Origin: an uncultured Paracoccaceae bacterium
Lineage (GTDB): Bacteria; Pseudomonadota; Alphaproteobacteria; Rhodobacterales; Rhodobacteraceae
DNA: 64,000 nucleotides
Reading direction: 5' to 3'
NCBI GenBank assembly: GCA_943787985.1
Contig: CALSOO010000008.1
Location: forward strand, 172,857 to 236,856
Shown here: positions 27,751 to 36,607 of the stretch, piece after piece
Numbering within the stretch: the first letter of the stretch is position 1
Layout of the letters: each line of letters starts with the position of its first letter
The notes under the pieces: model-generated
The model's input: only the letters and a program-made list of their open reading frames with translations
Told to the model about the DNA's origin: nothing
The model's database searches: none
Program-made: the position numbers and the translations under genes

Positions 27751-28392
27751 ATGGCACGGGCGTCTGACAAGTTAATCGAGCAGTTGAAGCAAGAGATTTT
27801 CAGCGGATTGCTGAAGCCGGGTGATCAGTTGGAGGAAGCCGATTTGGCTGTGCGTTTTAACGTCAGTCGAACGCCCATCCGCGAGGCGATCCGGTCTTTG
27901 GTCGACAATGGTTTGTTGGAAACGCGTTCGCGCAAAGGGGCCATCGTTCGCGTGTTGAACGCCAAAGAGCTGAACGATTTGTTCGAGGTTGCCGCCGAAT
28001 TGGAAGGCATGGCCTGTCGATTGGCCAGCGAAAGGCTAACCCAGTCGAACAAGAAAATAATTAAGGCCAGCCTAGATTTATGCCAAGCCGCCGCACAAGT
28101 AGAAGACATTCCTGGTTATGCGGAGGCTAATCTTGCGTTTCACGCAGCCATTCACGAAGCGAGCGAAAATGACTGGCTGACGGATCAATTGAGCCAAATC
28201 CAAGCACGCATAAACGTATACCGATTGATGCCATATGAGATCGTCGGGCGTTTGGAAAAATCGCTCGTGGAACATCAAAAAATAAGCGAAGCAATATTTG
28301 CCAAAGATGGCCTCTCGGCGAATTCATTAATGCGAGACCACATGATGTTGCAAGGCGCACGCTTGCCGAGCCTGTTAAGAGCGCTCGTTTAG
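27751..28392 (+). CDS. GntR-family (FCD domain) transcriptional regulator
   Basis: 213 residues. N-terminal winged helix (LKPGDQLEEADLAVRFNVSRTPIREAIRSL) and C-terminal FCD ligand domain (FEVAAELEGMACRLA, FHAAIHEAS). FCD-domain regulators usually sense organic acids and repress a neighbouring uptake operon. Divergent from dctP across 131 bp, so the TRAP/isomerase set is the likely target. RBS GGAGGAAAA. Confidence 0.92.
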   Translation: MARASDKLIEQLKQEIFSGLLKPGDQLEEADLAVRFNVSRTPIREAIRSLVDNGLLETRSRKGAIVRVLNAKELNDLFEVAAELEGMACRLASERLTQSNKKIIKASLDLCQAAAQVEDIPGYAEANLAFHAAIHEASENDWLTDQLSQIQARINVYRLMPYEIVGRLEKSLVEHQKISEAIFAKDGLSANSLMRDHMMLQGARLPSLLRALV

Positions 28393-28579
28393 ATATACGG
28401 CTGACAGGCGCGTAGATGAATGGATTTGGTTAATGATACTGAGATTTCGCTTTGTGCAACGTTTCAGAGGTTAGACTTTTTCGCATCGAATAGTCGGTTG
28501 AATTGCACTCAGAGACACGCGTTTGAGCGTCTGTTTCAGGGCGACTGCTAAATCACCAAATGCGTAACAACGCAGTTTC

Positions 28580-28868
28580 GAGAGAATGCTGCTTTAGCAA
28601 CGACTTCATCCGCATTGCTCTGCCTTGTTCGTGATTTAATTTCTGGATCTAGACCTTACAAAAGTGCAGTTTGGTCTTGGCGACTGATCACCAACTTAGA
28701 CGACCGCTTCGGTGGCTTGCGCAACTTTGAAACGAACGGCTTGCAGCCCAGACAGAGAAATGCTGCGTCAGCAGCATGCCCGAACACCAATGTCGGGAAA
28801 GTCCGCATCTTACCAGTTCGTGTGGGCCGCAGCGAACGGCCGGTGTACGGTTACAGCAAACAATAATC
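28580..28868. repeat. Decayed dispersed-repeat block in the gene-free stretch 28393-28964
   Basis: No gene is visible between the GntR stop and 28965. The block holds GAGAATGCTGCTTTAGCA (28583-28600) and AAATGCTGCGTCAGCA followed by GAACACC..GTCGG..GTCC. The second part aligns clearly with 33834-33895 (AAATGCTGCGGTAGCA...GAACACCC..GTCGG..GTCCC). These look like old copies of one family. Confidence 0.6.
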
Positions 28869-28964
28869 ATTAAATGCATGAGTAAGACGTTTGGTCATTG
28901 AGCTGGGCAACATTCAAGTTTTGCCTCAATCGACATTGGGTCGGCCAAAGTGGTAGGCAAACAC

Positions 28965-29693
28965 ATGATTAAGTTCCGTGACATTGCTGATGACGATCCA
29001 GCACTCGATCATTCCCGCCTTCTGAAGGCGATGGAAAACGCATTCGATTATGCCGCCACTCATGACGGGATCGGGCTTACGCAGACCAAAGCCTTTAACC
29101 GCAAGTTTGCACATTGGATGGCAGATCATTCGCCTTGGCCGCGATATCACACCGATGAACTTATGCGGCTCAACAAAGTCTTGAACGAATGGGACGTACC
29201 ACACGCGATGGTCGTTCATGATCTGATGGTTGTTGCGAAGTTTGGACGCCATACCAAGGGTAAGTTTCAAGTCTCAAAAACTGCAAAAGACCTCGGCTCA
29301 AGACGCGGCAAATTCTTCGCCAAGATCGCTGAAACGTACCTGTTCGAATACAATCACGCACGAAACGCCCGTTCAGAGTTCACCGCACTCGGAAACTGGG
29401 ACATCTTTCTGAACATCATCAACGTCGAAGCAGAACAAGGCCTCACGGAAGCGCATCTCGTCAAAACGCTCTATGGCCTAGAAAAGCGCGCGCAGGTGAT
29501 TGATCGGGAATACTATGACCACGCCGGGTTTCTCTTTACGCATGTACTTCAGCCGCTCAGTTGGATTGGGTTTCTCGAGGAAACATCTGAGGGTGGCAGA
29601 TTGTCAGATCGCACCTATTGGAAGACGCCTTTGTGGCGCGCGTACCTGCAACTGGAAACTGACGACATGGCGCATGTGCCAAATCGCCATTGA
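28965..29693 (+). CDS. Conserved hypothetical protein (MIKFRD-type)
   Basis: 242 residues, soluble, mixed helix, many aromatic and basic residues (KAFNRKFAHWMADHSPWPRY, FGRHTKGKFQVSKTAKDLGS, NARSEFTALGNWDIFLN). Towards the C-terminus there is a winged-helix-like stretch (PLSWIGFLEETSEGGRLSDRTYWKTPLW). I have a vague memory of similar proteins in roseobacters, but no function. ATG 28965 is chosen over a GTG five codons upstream. It stands alone between two repeat-rich stretches, which suggests an accessory, possibly mobile-associated gene. Confidence 0.65.
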   Translation: MIKFRDIADDDPALDHSRLLKAMENAFDYAATHDGIGLTQTKAFNRKFAHWMADHSPWPRYHTDELMRLNKVLNEWDVPHAMVVHDLMVVAKFGRHTKGKFQVSKTAKDLGSRRGKFFAKIAETYLFEYNHARNARSEFTALGNWDIFLNIINVEAEQGLTEAHLVKTLYGLEKRAQVIDREYYDHAGFLFTHVLQPLSWIGFLEETSEGGRLSDRTYWKTPLWRAYLQLETDDMAHVPNRH

Positions 29694-29865
29694 AATCAAT
29701 GCTAGCTTGGTTGGTCACCAAATTCGAAGCCCCCCTAACTGCCACTTTTTTCAGGATCTGAAAAAGGCACTCGGTCTGCTGCGTGTTTGAAGCGGCCTGC
29801 ATTCGCATGTACAGAAATCACATGCTATACTTCACTTCAAAGACCGAAAGTGTGAGCCGCGATTT

Positions 29866-31614
29866 ATGAAAGACCCTGCCCGTTCAATCGGTCAAAAACT
29901 GGCCCTGTATCTTGGACAGATTTATCCAGATATCGATAGTGCAGTCCTGTCCAGCTTGGTGATCGATGCTTTCTGGCCCGAAGGTGTGGACAGGCGTCAG
30001 CGGGGCCGCGTGCGCGGAAATGGGCTTTGGTCGCAGAAGGATGCCTTGCTGATCACCTATGGAAATTCGATCATCGACGGTGCGCACAAGCCGCTTGATC
30101 TGTTATCTGATTTCTTGGGTACCTACTTGGATGGTATTCTCAACGCGGTGCATATCTTGCCATTCTTTCCCTACACATCCGATGATGGATTTGCGGTGTC
30201 GGACTTTCGCAGCGTCAATCCGCAACTTGGGGATTGGCCCGATATAAACCGGATCGCAAATGACTTTACTTTGATGTCTGATCTGGTGCTCAACCATGTC
30301 TCGAGCCAAGGCGAGTGGTTCAATGCCTACCGCCAAGGCCAAGTGCCATATGATAAGTTCTTCTTTGAGGCATCTCCTGACGACGATCTGCGTGATGTCG
30401 TACGCCCCCGTACAACTCCGCTGCTGCAGGAAGTTGAGACAAGCGCTGGCATCAAACATGTCTGGTGTACCTTCAGCCATGACCAGATCGATTTGGATTT
30501 TCGGAATCCAGAGGTTTTGCTTGAGTTTTTACGGATCATCCGGCTGCATGTGGATAACGGCGTGCAGATTATTCGCCTCGATGCCGTTGCGTTCTTGTGG
30601 AAGGATGTAGGTTCTCCCTCAATCCATTTGCCACAGACCCATGCGGTGATCAAACTGATGCGCCTGTTGTGTGATTTTGCGACAGAGAAAATCATTCTGT
30701 TGACCGAAACCAATGTCCCTAAGGCGGAGAACCTCAGCTATTTCGGCGCAGGTGACGAAGCCCATGCAATCTACAATTTCCCGTTGCCGCCTCTGATCCT
30801 CCACGCCATGATGTCAGGCAACGCCCAGTATCTGCGACAATGGCAACGTGGTATGCCGCCCGCTCCGATGGGTTGTGCTTACCTCAACTTCACGGCCAGC
30901 CATGATGGCATCGGGATGCGCCCTGCCGAAGGGCTGCTACCGGAGGATGAAAAACAACAAGTTATCGACACGGTCAAAGACCTTGGCGGCCTTGTTTCAA
31001 TGCGCACGATGCCTGACGGAAGTGAGAGCCCTTATGAGCTGAACACAACATTCTATGATGCGATGTCGCGCACATTTGACGGGGCGGACAAGCACCACCA
31101 CATGCGCTTCATCTGTTCGCAAACCATCGTCATGTCGCTTGAGGGCATACCCGCCTTCTATATTCACGCGATGCTGGCCACGGACAATGATCACGTCAGT
31201 GTGGAAAAGCGCGGGATGAACCGTGCCATCAACCGCCACCGCTGGGACTACCCGAGTTTGCGCAAGCTGTTGGATGATCCCAAGACGCGTCATGCGCGGG
31301 CTTTATCGGACCTGTCTGACCGTTTAAAAATCCGCCAGAACCAAGCGGCGTTTCACCCCAATGCAACGCAATTCACCGTCAATATGGGAGATGAGCGCAT
31401 CTTTGGTATTTGGCGTCAAAGCCTTGATCGTCACCAATCCATATTTGCACTGCATAACGTCAGCAACGCGGAGGTGCGCGTACCCTCAGCCGCCCTCAAT
31501 CTGATCGAGGATCAGCATTGGATGGATTTGCTCAGTGGCGACACAATTGATGCCACTGCAGCTGAGGTCATCGTGGCCCCTTACCAATGCATGTGGATCA
31601 GCAATCAGGCCTAG
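29866..31614 (+). CDS. GH13 subfamily 18 sugar phosphorylase, probably glucosylglycerate phosphorylase
   Basis: 582 residues, alpha-amylase-type barrel of the sucrose-phosphorylase subfamily. Catalytic nucleophile Asp239 (IIRLDAVAFLWK), acid/base Glu281 (LLTETNVPK) and Asp347 (ASHDGIG). HILPFFPYTSDDGFAVSDF near residue 97 is typical. The two opposite-strand genes make glucosyl-3-phosphoglycerate and remove its phosphate, so the likely reaction is reversible phosphorolysis of glucosylglycerate to glucose-1-phosphate and glycerate. Sucrose is the alternative. Its stop shares a CTAG with the stop of the synthase gene. Confidence 0.85.
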   Translation: MKDPARSIGQKLALYLGQIYPDIDSAVLSSLVIDAFWPEGVDRRQRGRVRGNGLWSQKDALLITYGNSIIDGAHKPLDLLSDFLGTYLDGILNAVHILPFFPYTSDDGFAVSDFRSVNPQLGDWPDINRIANDFTLMSDLVLNHVSSQGEWFNAYRQGQVPYDKFFFEASPDDDLRDVVRPRTTPLLQEVETSAGIKHVWCTFSHDQIDLDFRNPEVLLEFLRIIRLHVDNGVQIIRLDAVAFLWKDVGSPSIHLPQTHAVIKLMRLLCDFATEKIILLTETNVPKAENLSYFGAGDEAHAIYNFPLPPLILHAMMSGNAQYLRQWQRGMPPAPMGCAYLNFTASHDGIGMRPAEGLLPEDEKQQVIDTVKDLGGLVSMRTMPDGSESPYELNTTFYDAMSRTFDGADKHHHMRFICSQTIVMSLEGIPAFYIHAMLATDNDHVSVEKRGMNRAINRHRWDYPSLRKLLDDPKTRHARALSDLSDRLKIRQNQAAFHPNATQFTVNMGDERIFGIWRQSLDRHQSIFALHNVSNAEVRVPSAALNLIEDQHWMDLLSGDTIDATAAEVIVAPYQCMWISNQA

Positions 31615-32831
31615 ACGAATTCCGCTTCATCAGCGGCGGCGGCGGCATGCAATTCATCCAAAAAGGATGGGTCGGCCGAATGGATGCGGTTCCAAGTGGG
31701 GATGAACGGTGTCTCATGTGGGTTGTCCAAGAAGGTCTGGCCCGCCCGCATGATGTTCTCTGCAAAAAGCTCGATCGCGCGTTCCTCTTGGTGGCGGTCA
31801 ATTATTAGGCCATTCATCTTGGCGTCGTTATAATAGGCCTCCATGATATCAAGCGCACAGCGGTAATAAGTCGCCTTGAGCGTGCGAAAGACATTTGGCG
31901 TAAATACAGTACCGTCGGCGGCGAGTTTGCGGAAAATCGCCTTGCAAATGTCCGTGGACATACGGCTAAGGCCTGCGCTTGCATCCTCTTCACTCAGCAC
32001 CTGATGCTTGTGATCGTATTGGTCCGCGATTTCAACCTGACAGACGGCTTGGGGGGCGAGGTTGCGCCATGCCTCCGACAGGATGCCGATCTCAAGACCC
32101 CAGTCCGAGGGTATCCGCAAGTCTGGCAGCATGGTGGTTCGCATCGCAAATTCCCCCGACAGCGGGTAGCGAAAACTGCGCAGATAGTCGATATAGTCGC
32201 GGTCGCCAACAACCTTTTTGAGCGCGATCAGCAAGGGGCTGACCAGTAAACGGGTCACTCGTCCGTTCAGCCGCCCTTGGCCGACGCGGGCGTAATACCC
32301 TTTGGCCAGTTGGTAGGGGAAGTTTACGTTCGCCACGGGATAGACAAGCCGCGCCAGCAACTCGTTTGTGTATGTCAGGATATCACAATCATGGATCGCC
32401 ATCACGGCACTGTCCTGACACCCGATCAGATATCCGATGGCAGTCCAGACATTTTTGCCCTTACCCTGCTCGGATGGTGCCAGATCCATTTCCCGAAGCT
32501 TTTCGCCAAGCGCCAACATACGCGGGCTATCGTTCCAGATCACGATGTGATTTTGGTTGAGCCCTTTGAAAAATTCTTTGGCATAGCGGTATTGCACCTC
32601 GTTCGCGCCATCCAGACCGATGATGATACGGTGGAGGTAGGGAACACTGGCCAATTCCAACAGTATTCGCGGCATCGCGTCAGTCTCTAATTCAGAGTAT
32701 AAACACGGCAGCACCAACGACATTTTTCGGGTTTGCGCGAAGGTTTCAAGCTCTGAAGTGAGCTCGCCGACCGAGCGGGTGCGCAAGTTGTGCAGCGTTG
32801 CGATGTTTCCGTTTTGGTGAAAGTCCGCCAT
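31611..32831 (-). CDS. gpgS: Glucosyl-3-phosphoglycerate synthase (GT81-like)
   Basis: 406-residue GT-A glycosyltransferase. MSLVLPCLYSELE opens the nucleotide-sugar fold, GKGKNVWTAIGYLI resembles the loop seen in GpgS/mannosyl-3-phosphoglycerate synthases, and AIHDCDIL (residues 145-152) is the metal-binding DxD-type motif. Transfers glucose from a nucleotide sugar to 3-phosphoglycerate. ATG 32831 follows GAGGAAAG. The phosphatase gene lies 15 bp upstream on the same strand, completing the two-step synthesis. Confidence 0.85.
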   Translation of the reverse strand: MADFHQNGNIATLHNLRTRSVGELTSELETFAQTRKMSLVLPCLYSELETDAMPRILLELASVPYLHRIIIGLDGANEVQYRYAKEFFKGLNQNHIVIWNDSPRMLALGEKLREMDLAPSEQGKGKNVWTAIGYLIGCQDSAVMAIHDCDILTYTNELLARLVYPVANVNFPYQLAKGYYARVGQGRLNGRVTRLLVSPLLIALKKVVGDRDYIDYLRSFRYPLSGEFAMRTTMLPDLRIPSDWGLEIGILSEAWRNLAPQAVCQVEIADQYDHKHQVLSEEDASAGLSRMSTDICKAIFRKLAADGTVFTPNVFRTLKATYYRCALDIMEAYYNDAKMNGLIIDRHQEERAIELFAENIMRAGQTFLDNPHETPFIPTWNRIHSADPSFLDELHAAAAADEAEFV

Positions 32832-32846
32832 ATTGTTCTTTCCTCT

Positions 32847-33629
32847 TCACAATTCGAGTCGCTCAAGTTGCGCGAGCACCGCTTCGTTCCACCCTTTAGG
32901 GCCTTCATGGGTCGTGCGCGTGATACGACCTGCCGTCTCACCTTTCAACAAAGGTAAGGGCGACTTATGAGGGTTTGCAATAATGACGCCAACATCGGCA
33001 GCCTCCAGCATCTCGATATCATTTGGGGCATCGCCAAGGGCAATGGTATGGCGGGGCCCAAAGCGCGACGTAATCAGTGCCATTTGATCCGCCTTTGTCT
33101 GGCCGAACGAGAGCGTTAAAAAGCGCCCTCCCTCACGCGCAGCTATGCCGAATTTAGCCAAATGATATAGAAATTCGTCCTTTTGGTCTGTCGTGCCCAA
33201 CCAAACGCCAGGCTCTGAGAAGGCACGTTGCTGTGCGCGCTGCGCATCCGCATGGGATAAACCTGTCCGGCTCCGGATCTCGGTCAGATCCATATCTCCA
33301 AAGCCCCAAAAACAATCTCGGATGTTCGCTGGAAGTTTCATCAGATCGGCGCGCAATTGCGCATAAGGGGAAGCATTAAAAACAGCCGTAGCGTAAGGTT
33401 CCAACAGACCTGCGCCATTTTCAACAATTGCTGGCCAATGTTGCAGGCCCATATCCTCGCGCAAGGTACTCATTTCAGGTCCCGTCTTACTACTGGCGAG
33501 CACAATGCCTGCGTCAATGTCCGCTATGCGTTTGAGGGCCGGACGCGCTGCGTCCCAACTATAGCCATTGTGGGACAACAACGTGCCATCAAGATCGGTG
33601 AACACAAGCAAAGACATTTCTGGTTTCAT
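32847..33629 (-). CDS. Glucosyl-/mannosyl-3-phosphoglycerate phosphatase (HAD-IIB)
   Basis: 260-residue HAD hydrolase. Motif I FTDLDGTLL has Asp12 and Asp14; motif II is ASSKTG; motif IV is GDAPNDIEMLEAADVGV. The C2-type cap and length fit the MPGP subfamily. It probably dephosphorylates glucosyl-3-phosphoglycerate to glucosylglycerate. ATG 33629 (MKPEMSLL) is chosen, with ATG 33617 possible; neither has a strong ribosome binding site. First gene of the gpgP-gpgS pair. Confidence 0.83.
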   Translation of the reverse strand: MKPEMSLLVFTDLDGTLLSHNGYSWDAARPALKRIADIDAGIVLASSKTGPEMSTLREDMGLQHWPAIVENGAGLLEPYATAVFNASPYAQLRADLMKLPANIRDCFWGFGDMDLTEIRSRTGLSHADAQRAQQRAFSEPGVWLGTTDQKDEFLYHLAKFGIAAREGGRFLTLSFGQTKADQMALITSRFGPRHTIALGDAPNDIEMLEAADVGVIIANPHKSPLPLLKGETAGRITRTTHEGPKGWNEAVLAQLERLEL

Positions 33630-33689
33630 AAGATCAAGACTGATCACTTTCACCAACGTTAGCAACCCATCTCCCTTACAACAGCACGT

Positions 33690-33960
33690 GCGGACAGCGG
33701 ACAATAGAAGTTGCGAGCAGCAGCCGCTGAATTTGTCTTTTATCGGCCTCCAAGAAGGGCCTTTTGGCTTCGTTGAACGAAAACTTTGTCGAAATCTGCT
33801 GCGTTGCAAAATGCGTGCCGATGCAAATTCAACGAAATGCTGCGGTAGCAAAATTTGAACACCCAAAGTCGGTTTTGTCCCGCGTTGTGTCAGTTCAGGC
33901 AGAGCGCAACGAACGACTGCAGTGCCGAGGAAATTGGGACGGCCAGTGTTGTGCAGCAAA
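33690..33960. repeat. Decayed dispersed-repeat block upstream of the phosphatase
   Basis: The stretch 33630-34107 has no gene. Between 33834 and 33895 it repeats the pattern of 28757-28818 (AAATGCTGCGGTAGCA, GAACACCC, AGTCGG, GTCCC). It goes on with CAACGAACGACTG and GGACGGCCAGTGTTG, which match less well with other intergenic stretches. Confidence 0.6.
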
Positions 33961-34107
33961 GAAAGATGTGCTCAGAAAGACAGTCATTTTTAGGTCAGTA
34001 TTCACTACCTATAGTCAGTCTCATGTTAAGTTTTTGTTCAAACCAATGGATATGTGTGAAATTCGTTCTGCTTGCTAATTCACTTAGCAGTTTTGCCGTA
34101 CTGTACA

Positions 34108-34380
34108 CTATTCGACCGCCGAACCAACGAGTTCAGCGACGAGTTTCAAACGGATACGGTCCTTTGTTGCAATCAGATAGGTTTTTTGTTCCGCAGACAT
34201 TTCGCGAACAGCGACCTCGGCAATGTTATCCTTTATCAAGCTGCTATTGCGCAGAAAAATAGCCACGCCAATCCCCTGCAAAACAGCTTCACACATCAAA
34301 GGAAAAGTAGTCATCGATATAGAACGTTTCAATTCAATATCGTGCTGGCGACACGCCTGCTCTAGAATACGCCGTGTCAA
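34108..34380 (-). pseudogene. LysR-type regulator, C-terminal fragment
   Basis: About 90 codons of a LysR substrate-binding domain: RSISMTTFPLMCEAVLQGIGVAIF is the conserved ligand-pocket segment, followed by IAEVAVREMSAEQKTYLI and the usual C-terminal helix. The helix-turn-helix N-terminal two thirds are missing; just upstream the sequence turns into the 5' end of a different gene. Non-functional remnant. Confidence 0.75.
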
Positions 34381-34474
34381 TGCCCCTTACGTCTTGTGCA
34401 TAAGATGCACCCGCAAGTGTTGCAGCTGTTGCCGAACTCATGAGCGCCGTTTTTGGGACAGTTCTGCGTTTCAA
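34381..34474 (-). pseudogene. 5' fragment of a periplasmic binding protein gene
   Basis: A GGGAGGA ribosome binding site precedes TTG 34474. The frame reads LKRRTVPKTALMSSATAATL then AGASYAQD, a clear signal peptide of the same style as the DctP at 52805 (MKRRTLMASGIA...). After about 30 codons it runs into the LysR fragment. It is the leftover start of a lost transporter binding protein. Confidence 0.6.
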
Positions 34475-34535
34475 ATCATCCTCCCAGAAATGAAACATAT
34501 TGGCGTTTTTAACGCCGTTTAGTGTCTTGGTGACC

Positions 34536-34618
34536 CTAACTGAATTTCGAGGGCCTCATTTCCAGAAACGCCCTCAGCCCTTCTTTCGCCCCACCTGATG
34601 TTTGCGACACTACGGCGG
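34536..34618 (-). pseudogene. Crotonase C-terminal fragment
   Basis: About 27 codons directly after the Ldh-family stop read VVSQTSGGAKEGLRAFLEM then RPSKFS and a TAG stop. This matches the C-terminal tail of enoyl-CoA hydratases, including the one at 45211 (LSQTTPDAEEGLKAFLEKR). The rest of that gene has been lost. Confidence 0.6.
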
Positions 34619-35650
34619 TCATTGAATTGGCTGGACTGCCACATTCAACTTTTGTGCAAGGGTCAAAAGCCGGCTGGCTGTGCCATCCGCCAAGGGGATA
34701 CCATCTTTGAGCCGGTCTATGGCGGTATCGCGACCGCGTTCACCCGGTAGGCGGACCGCATCAAATCCATCAGCTGGCGTCAGCGCGTGAATAGCATCGG
34801 CCAGACGCGTCACTTCAGTGTCAAAGTCGTCCCGCGCACCGAATGCTGCAGGATCGATGGCAACGACGGTGCCATTAAATCCCCCTTTGTTCAGCCCAGT
34901 CAGGACCGGACCGATCACCGCATTGCCTGCCATTACACTGGCCAGCATTTCAATCATCAGCGACAGGCCGGACCCTTTGGCGCCAGCCATTGGCAAGACT
35001 GCGGCGACGGACGCGGGGTCCGTGGTATCCTTGCCATTTGCATCCACCGCCCAGCCCTCCGGTATGCTTTGGCCTGCGTCCTTTGCGGCGAAGATTTTGC
35101 CCAGTGCCACAGCAGCGGTCGACATATCGAGCACGATGGGCTCGGCCTCCTTACGCGGAAAGGCGATGGACAGCGGATTGGTCGACAGGACTTCTCCCTT
35201 TGCGCCGAAATAGCTCATCAAGGGTTTGGACGCCGTGAAGGCGATGCCCACCAAGCCCTTGGCGGCCAGCGCGGATGTGAAATACTCGATAGCGCCTGCG
35301 TGACTGGTGTTGCGAACGGCACACCATCCAAGACCAAGGCGGGCCGCGCCGGCCGCTGCGCGTTCGACCGCCGCATTCATGCCGACAGCGCCGGGACATT
35401 TGCCGCCGTCCAGCACCGTGATAGCTCCGAATTCGCGCACCACCTCGATACTGCTGCCCGAGTTTATGAGGCCCAGTTCAATCATTTCGACATAGCGCGG
35501 TATGCGCAAAACACCGTGGCTGTCCACGCCGCGCAGGTTCGCCCAGACCAACATGTCCGCCGTTTGCGCAGCATCGGAAGCGGTAAACCCACCTGCTTTC
35601 AGCAGACGAGTTGCGAAATCCTGAAGTTCAGCGGGCTGGTAAGTTGGCAT
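34619..35650 (-). CDS. Ldh family oxidoreductase (malate/L-lactate dehydrogenase type)
   Basis: 343-residue NAD(P)-dependent dehydrogenase of the MDH/LDH type 2 family, which oxidises 2-hydroxy acids or related compounds. The signature NLRGVDSHGVLRIPRYVEM is at the N-terminus, with NTSHAGAIEYFTSALA and AGAKGSGLSLMIEMLA further on. Normal length. Same strand as the alpha/beta hydrolase upstream (34-bp gap). Its substrate in this cluster is unknown. Confidence 0.9.
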   Translation of the reverse strand: MPTYQPAELQDFATRLLKAGGFTASDAAQTADMLVWANLRGVDSHGVLRIPRYVEMIELGLINSGSSIEVVREFGAITVLDGGKCPGAVGMNAAVERAAAGAARLGLGWCAVRNTSHAGAIEYFTSALAAKGLVGIAFTASKPLMSYFGAKGEVLSTNPLSIAFPRKEAEPIVLDMSTAAVALGKIFAAKDAGQSIPEGWAVDANGKDTTDPASVAAVLPMAGAKGSGLSLMIEMLASVMAGNAVIGPVLTGLNKGGFNGTVVAIDPAAFGARDDFDTEVTRLADAIHALTPADGFDAVRLPGERGRDTAIDRLKDGIPLADGTASRLLTLAQKLNVAVQPIQ

Positions 35651-35684
35651 CAGTGGCTCCTTTGGGCTTCACGCAGGTGGGGCA

Positions 35685-36563
35685 TCAGGCCAAGAGCGGC
35701 GTCGGGAAAAACTTGTCCAGCCACCCTTTCATCATTGACTTGGTGCGCGGTGCATCAGCTGGGGCCAATGGGAAATGCGCCGTTGTATCGACCAACATCA
35801 ACTCTTTGGGATGGCCTGCTTTTTCCCACATCCGAACCGATTCAATCGTAGGTGTGATGATGTCGTCAGAGGTGTGGAACAGCAACAGCGGGCGGGGCGC
35901 GATATTGGCCACCACGTCGTCCGCACGGAAATTCATCATTGACCATGCGGTCTCTGTTGGGATTTCCATGATCGCTTTGGGTGAAAGGTTTTTGCGCAAA
36001 GCGGGCGGGATCGGCACAGCGTCAAAGCGCGACATCCACGCGCTTTCGCCGGTCTCGTGTTTATGCGCACGACCGTTGTCGAGCAGACCCATAAATTTGT
36101 CCCAGCTTTCCTGTGTCGGGTGCTGGCCGCGGAACTTGCGCTCGCCGTCTCCCCAACCACAAGAGGACAGGCAACAGGCCACGCGGTCGTCAATGCCAGC
36201 GGTATAAACCGATACCGCTGCTCCGAAACTATGGCCTGTGATGCCGATCCGCTTGCCGTCCACTTCGGGGCGTTTGGCAAGCCATGTCAGCGCGTTCTTA
36301 GCGTCGGCGACCTGATCCATGCAGCGCACTTGCCCGCGTTCGCCCTCACTTTCGCCGCAACAGCGAAAATCGAAACGCAGCGCGACGTAGCCGAAATCTT
36401 CCATCATCGGCGCCTGTATCTGCGCATGGCTTTCATCCTTTGAACCGACAAACCCGTGGCACACGATAAAGGCAGGTAAAGGCGTGCCGTCATAGCCTTC
36501 GGGAACGTGGATGATGCCCGAGATTTTCAAGCCATCGGATTCAAATGTGATGGGTTCTTGCAT
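35685..36563 (-). CDS. Alpha/beta hydrolase
   Basis: 292 residues. Nucleophile Ser112 in GHSFGA; HGFVGSKDE supplies the oxyanion hole; LFHTSDDIITP and the final TTAHF carry the Asp and His of the triad. ATG 36563 has a GAGGAG ribosome binding site. The family includes dienelactone, acyl and C-C bond hydrolases. Next to an extradiol-dioxygenase-like gene and a FAH-family gene, a role in ring-cleavage product hydrolysis is plausible but unproven. Confidence 0.87.
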   Translation of the reverse strand: MQEPITFESDGLKISGIIHVPEGYDGTPLPAFIVCHGFVGSKDESHAQIQAPMMEDFGYVALRFDFRCCGESEGERGQVRCMDQVADAKNALTWLAKRPEVDGKRIGITGHSFGAAVSVYTAGIDDRVACCLSSCGWGDGERKFRGQHPTQESWDKFMGLLDNGRAHKHETGESAWMSRFDAVPIPPALRKNLSPKAIMEIPTETAWSMMNFRADDVVANIAPRPLLLFHTSDDIITPTIESVRMWEKAGHPKELMLVDTTAHFPLAPADAPRTKSMMKGWLDKFFPTPLLA

Positions 36564-36607
36564 GGGATAGCTCCTCTGATGGCTTTGGATCGGGCGGTGA
36601 CGCAGAC

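Noticed and set aside
34787..35851. Long open frame antisense to the Ldh-family gene
   Set aside because: It spans two good minus-strand genes and has no convincing start.
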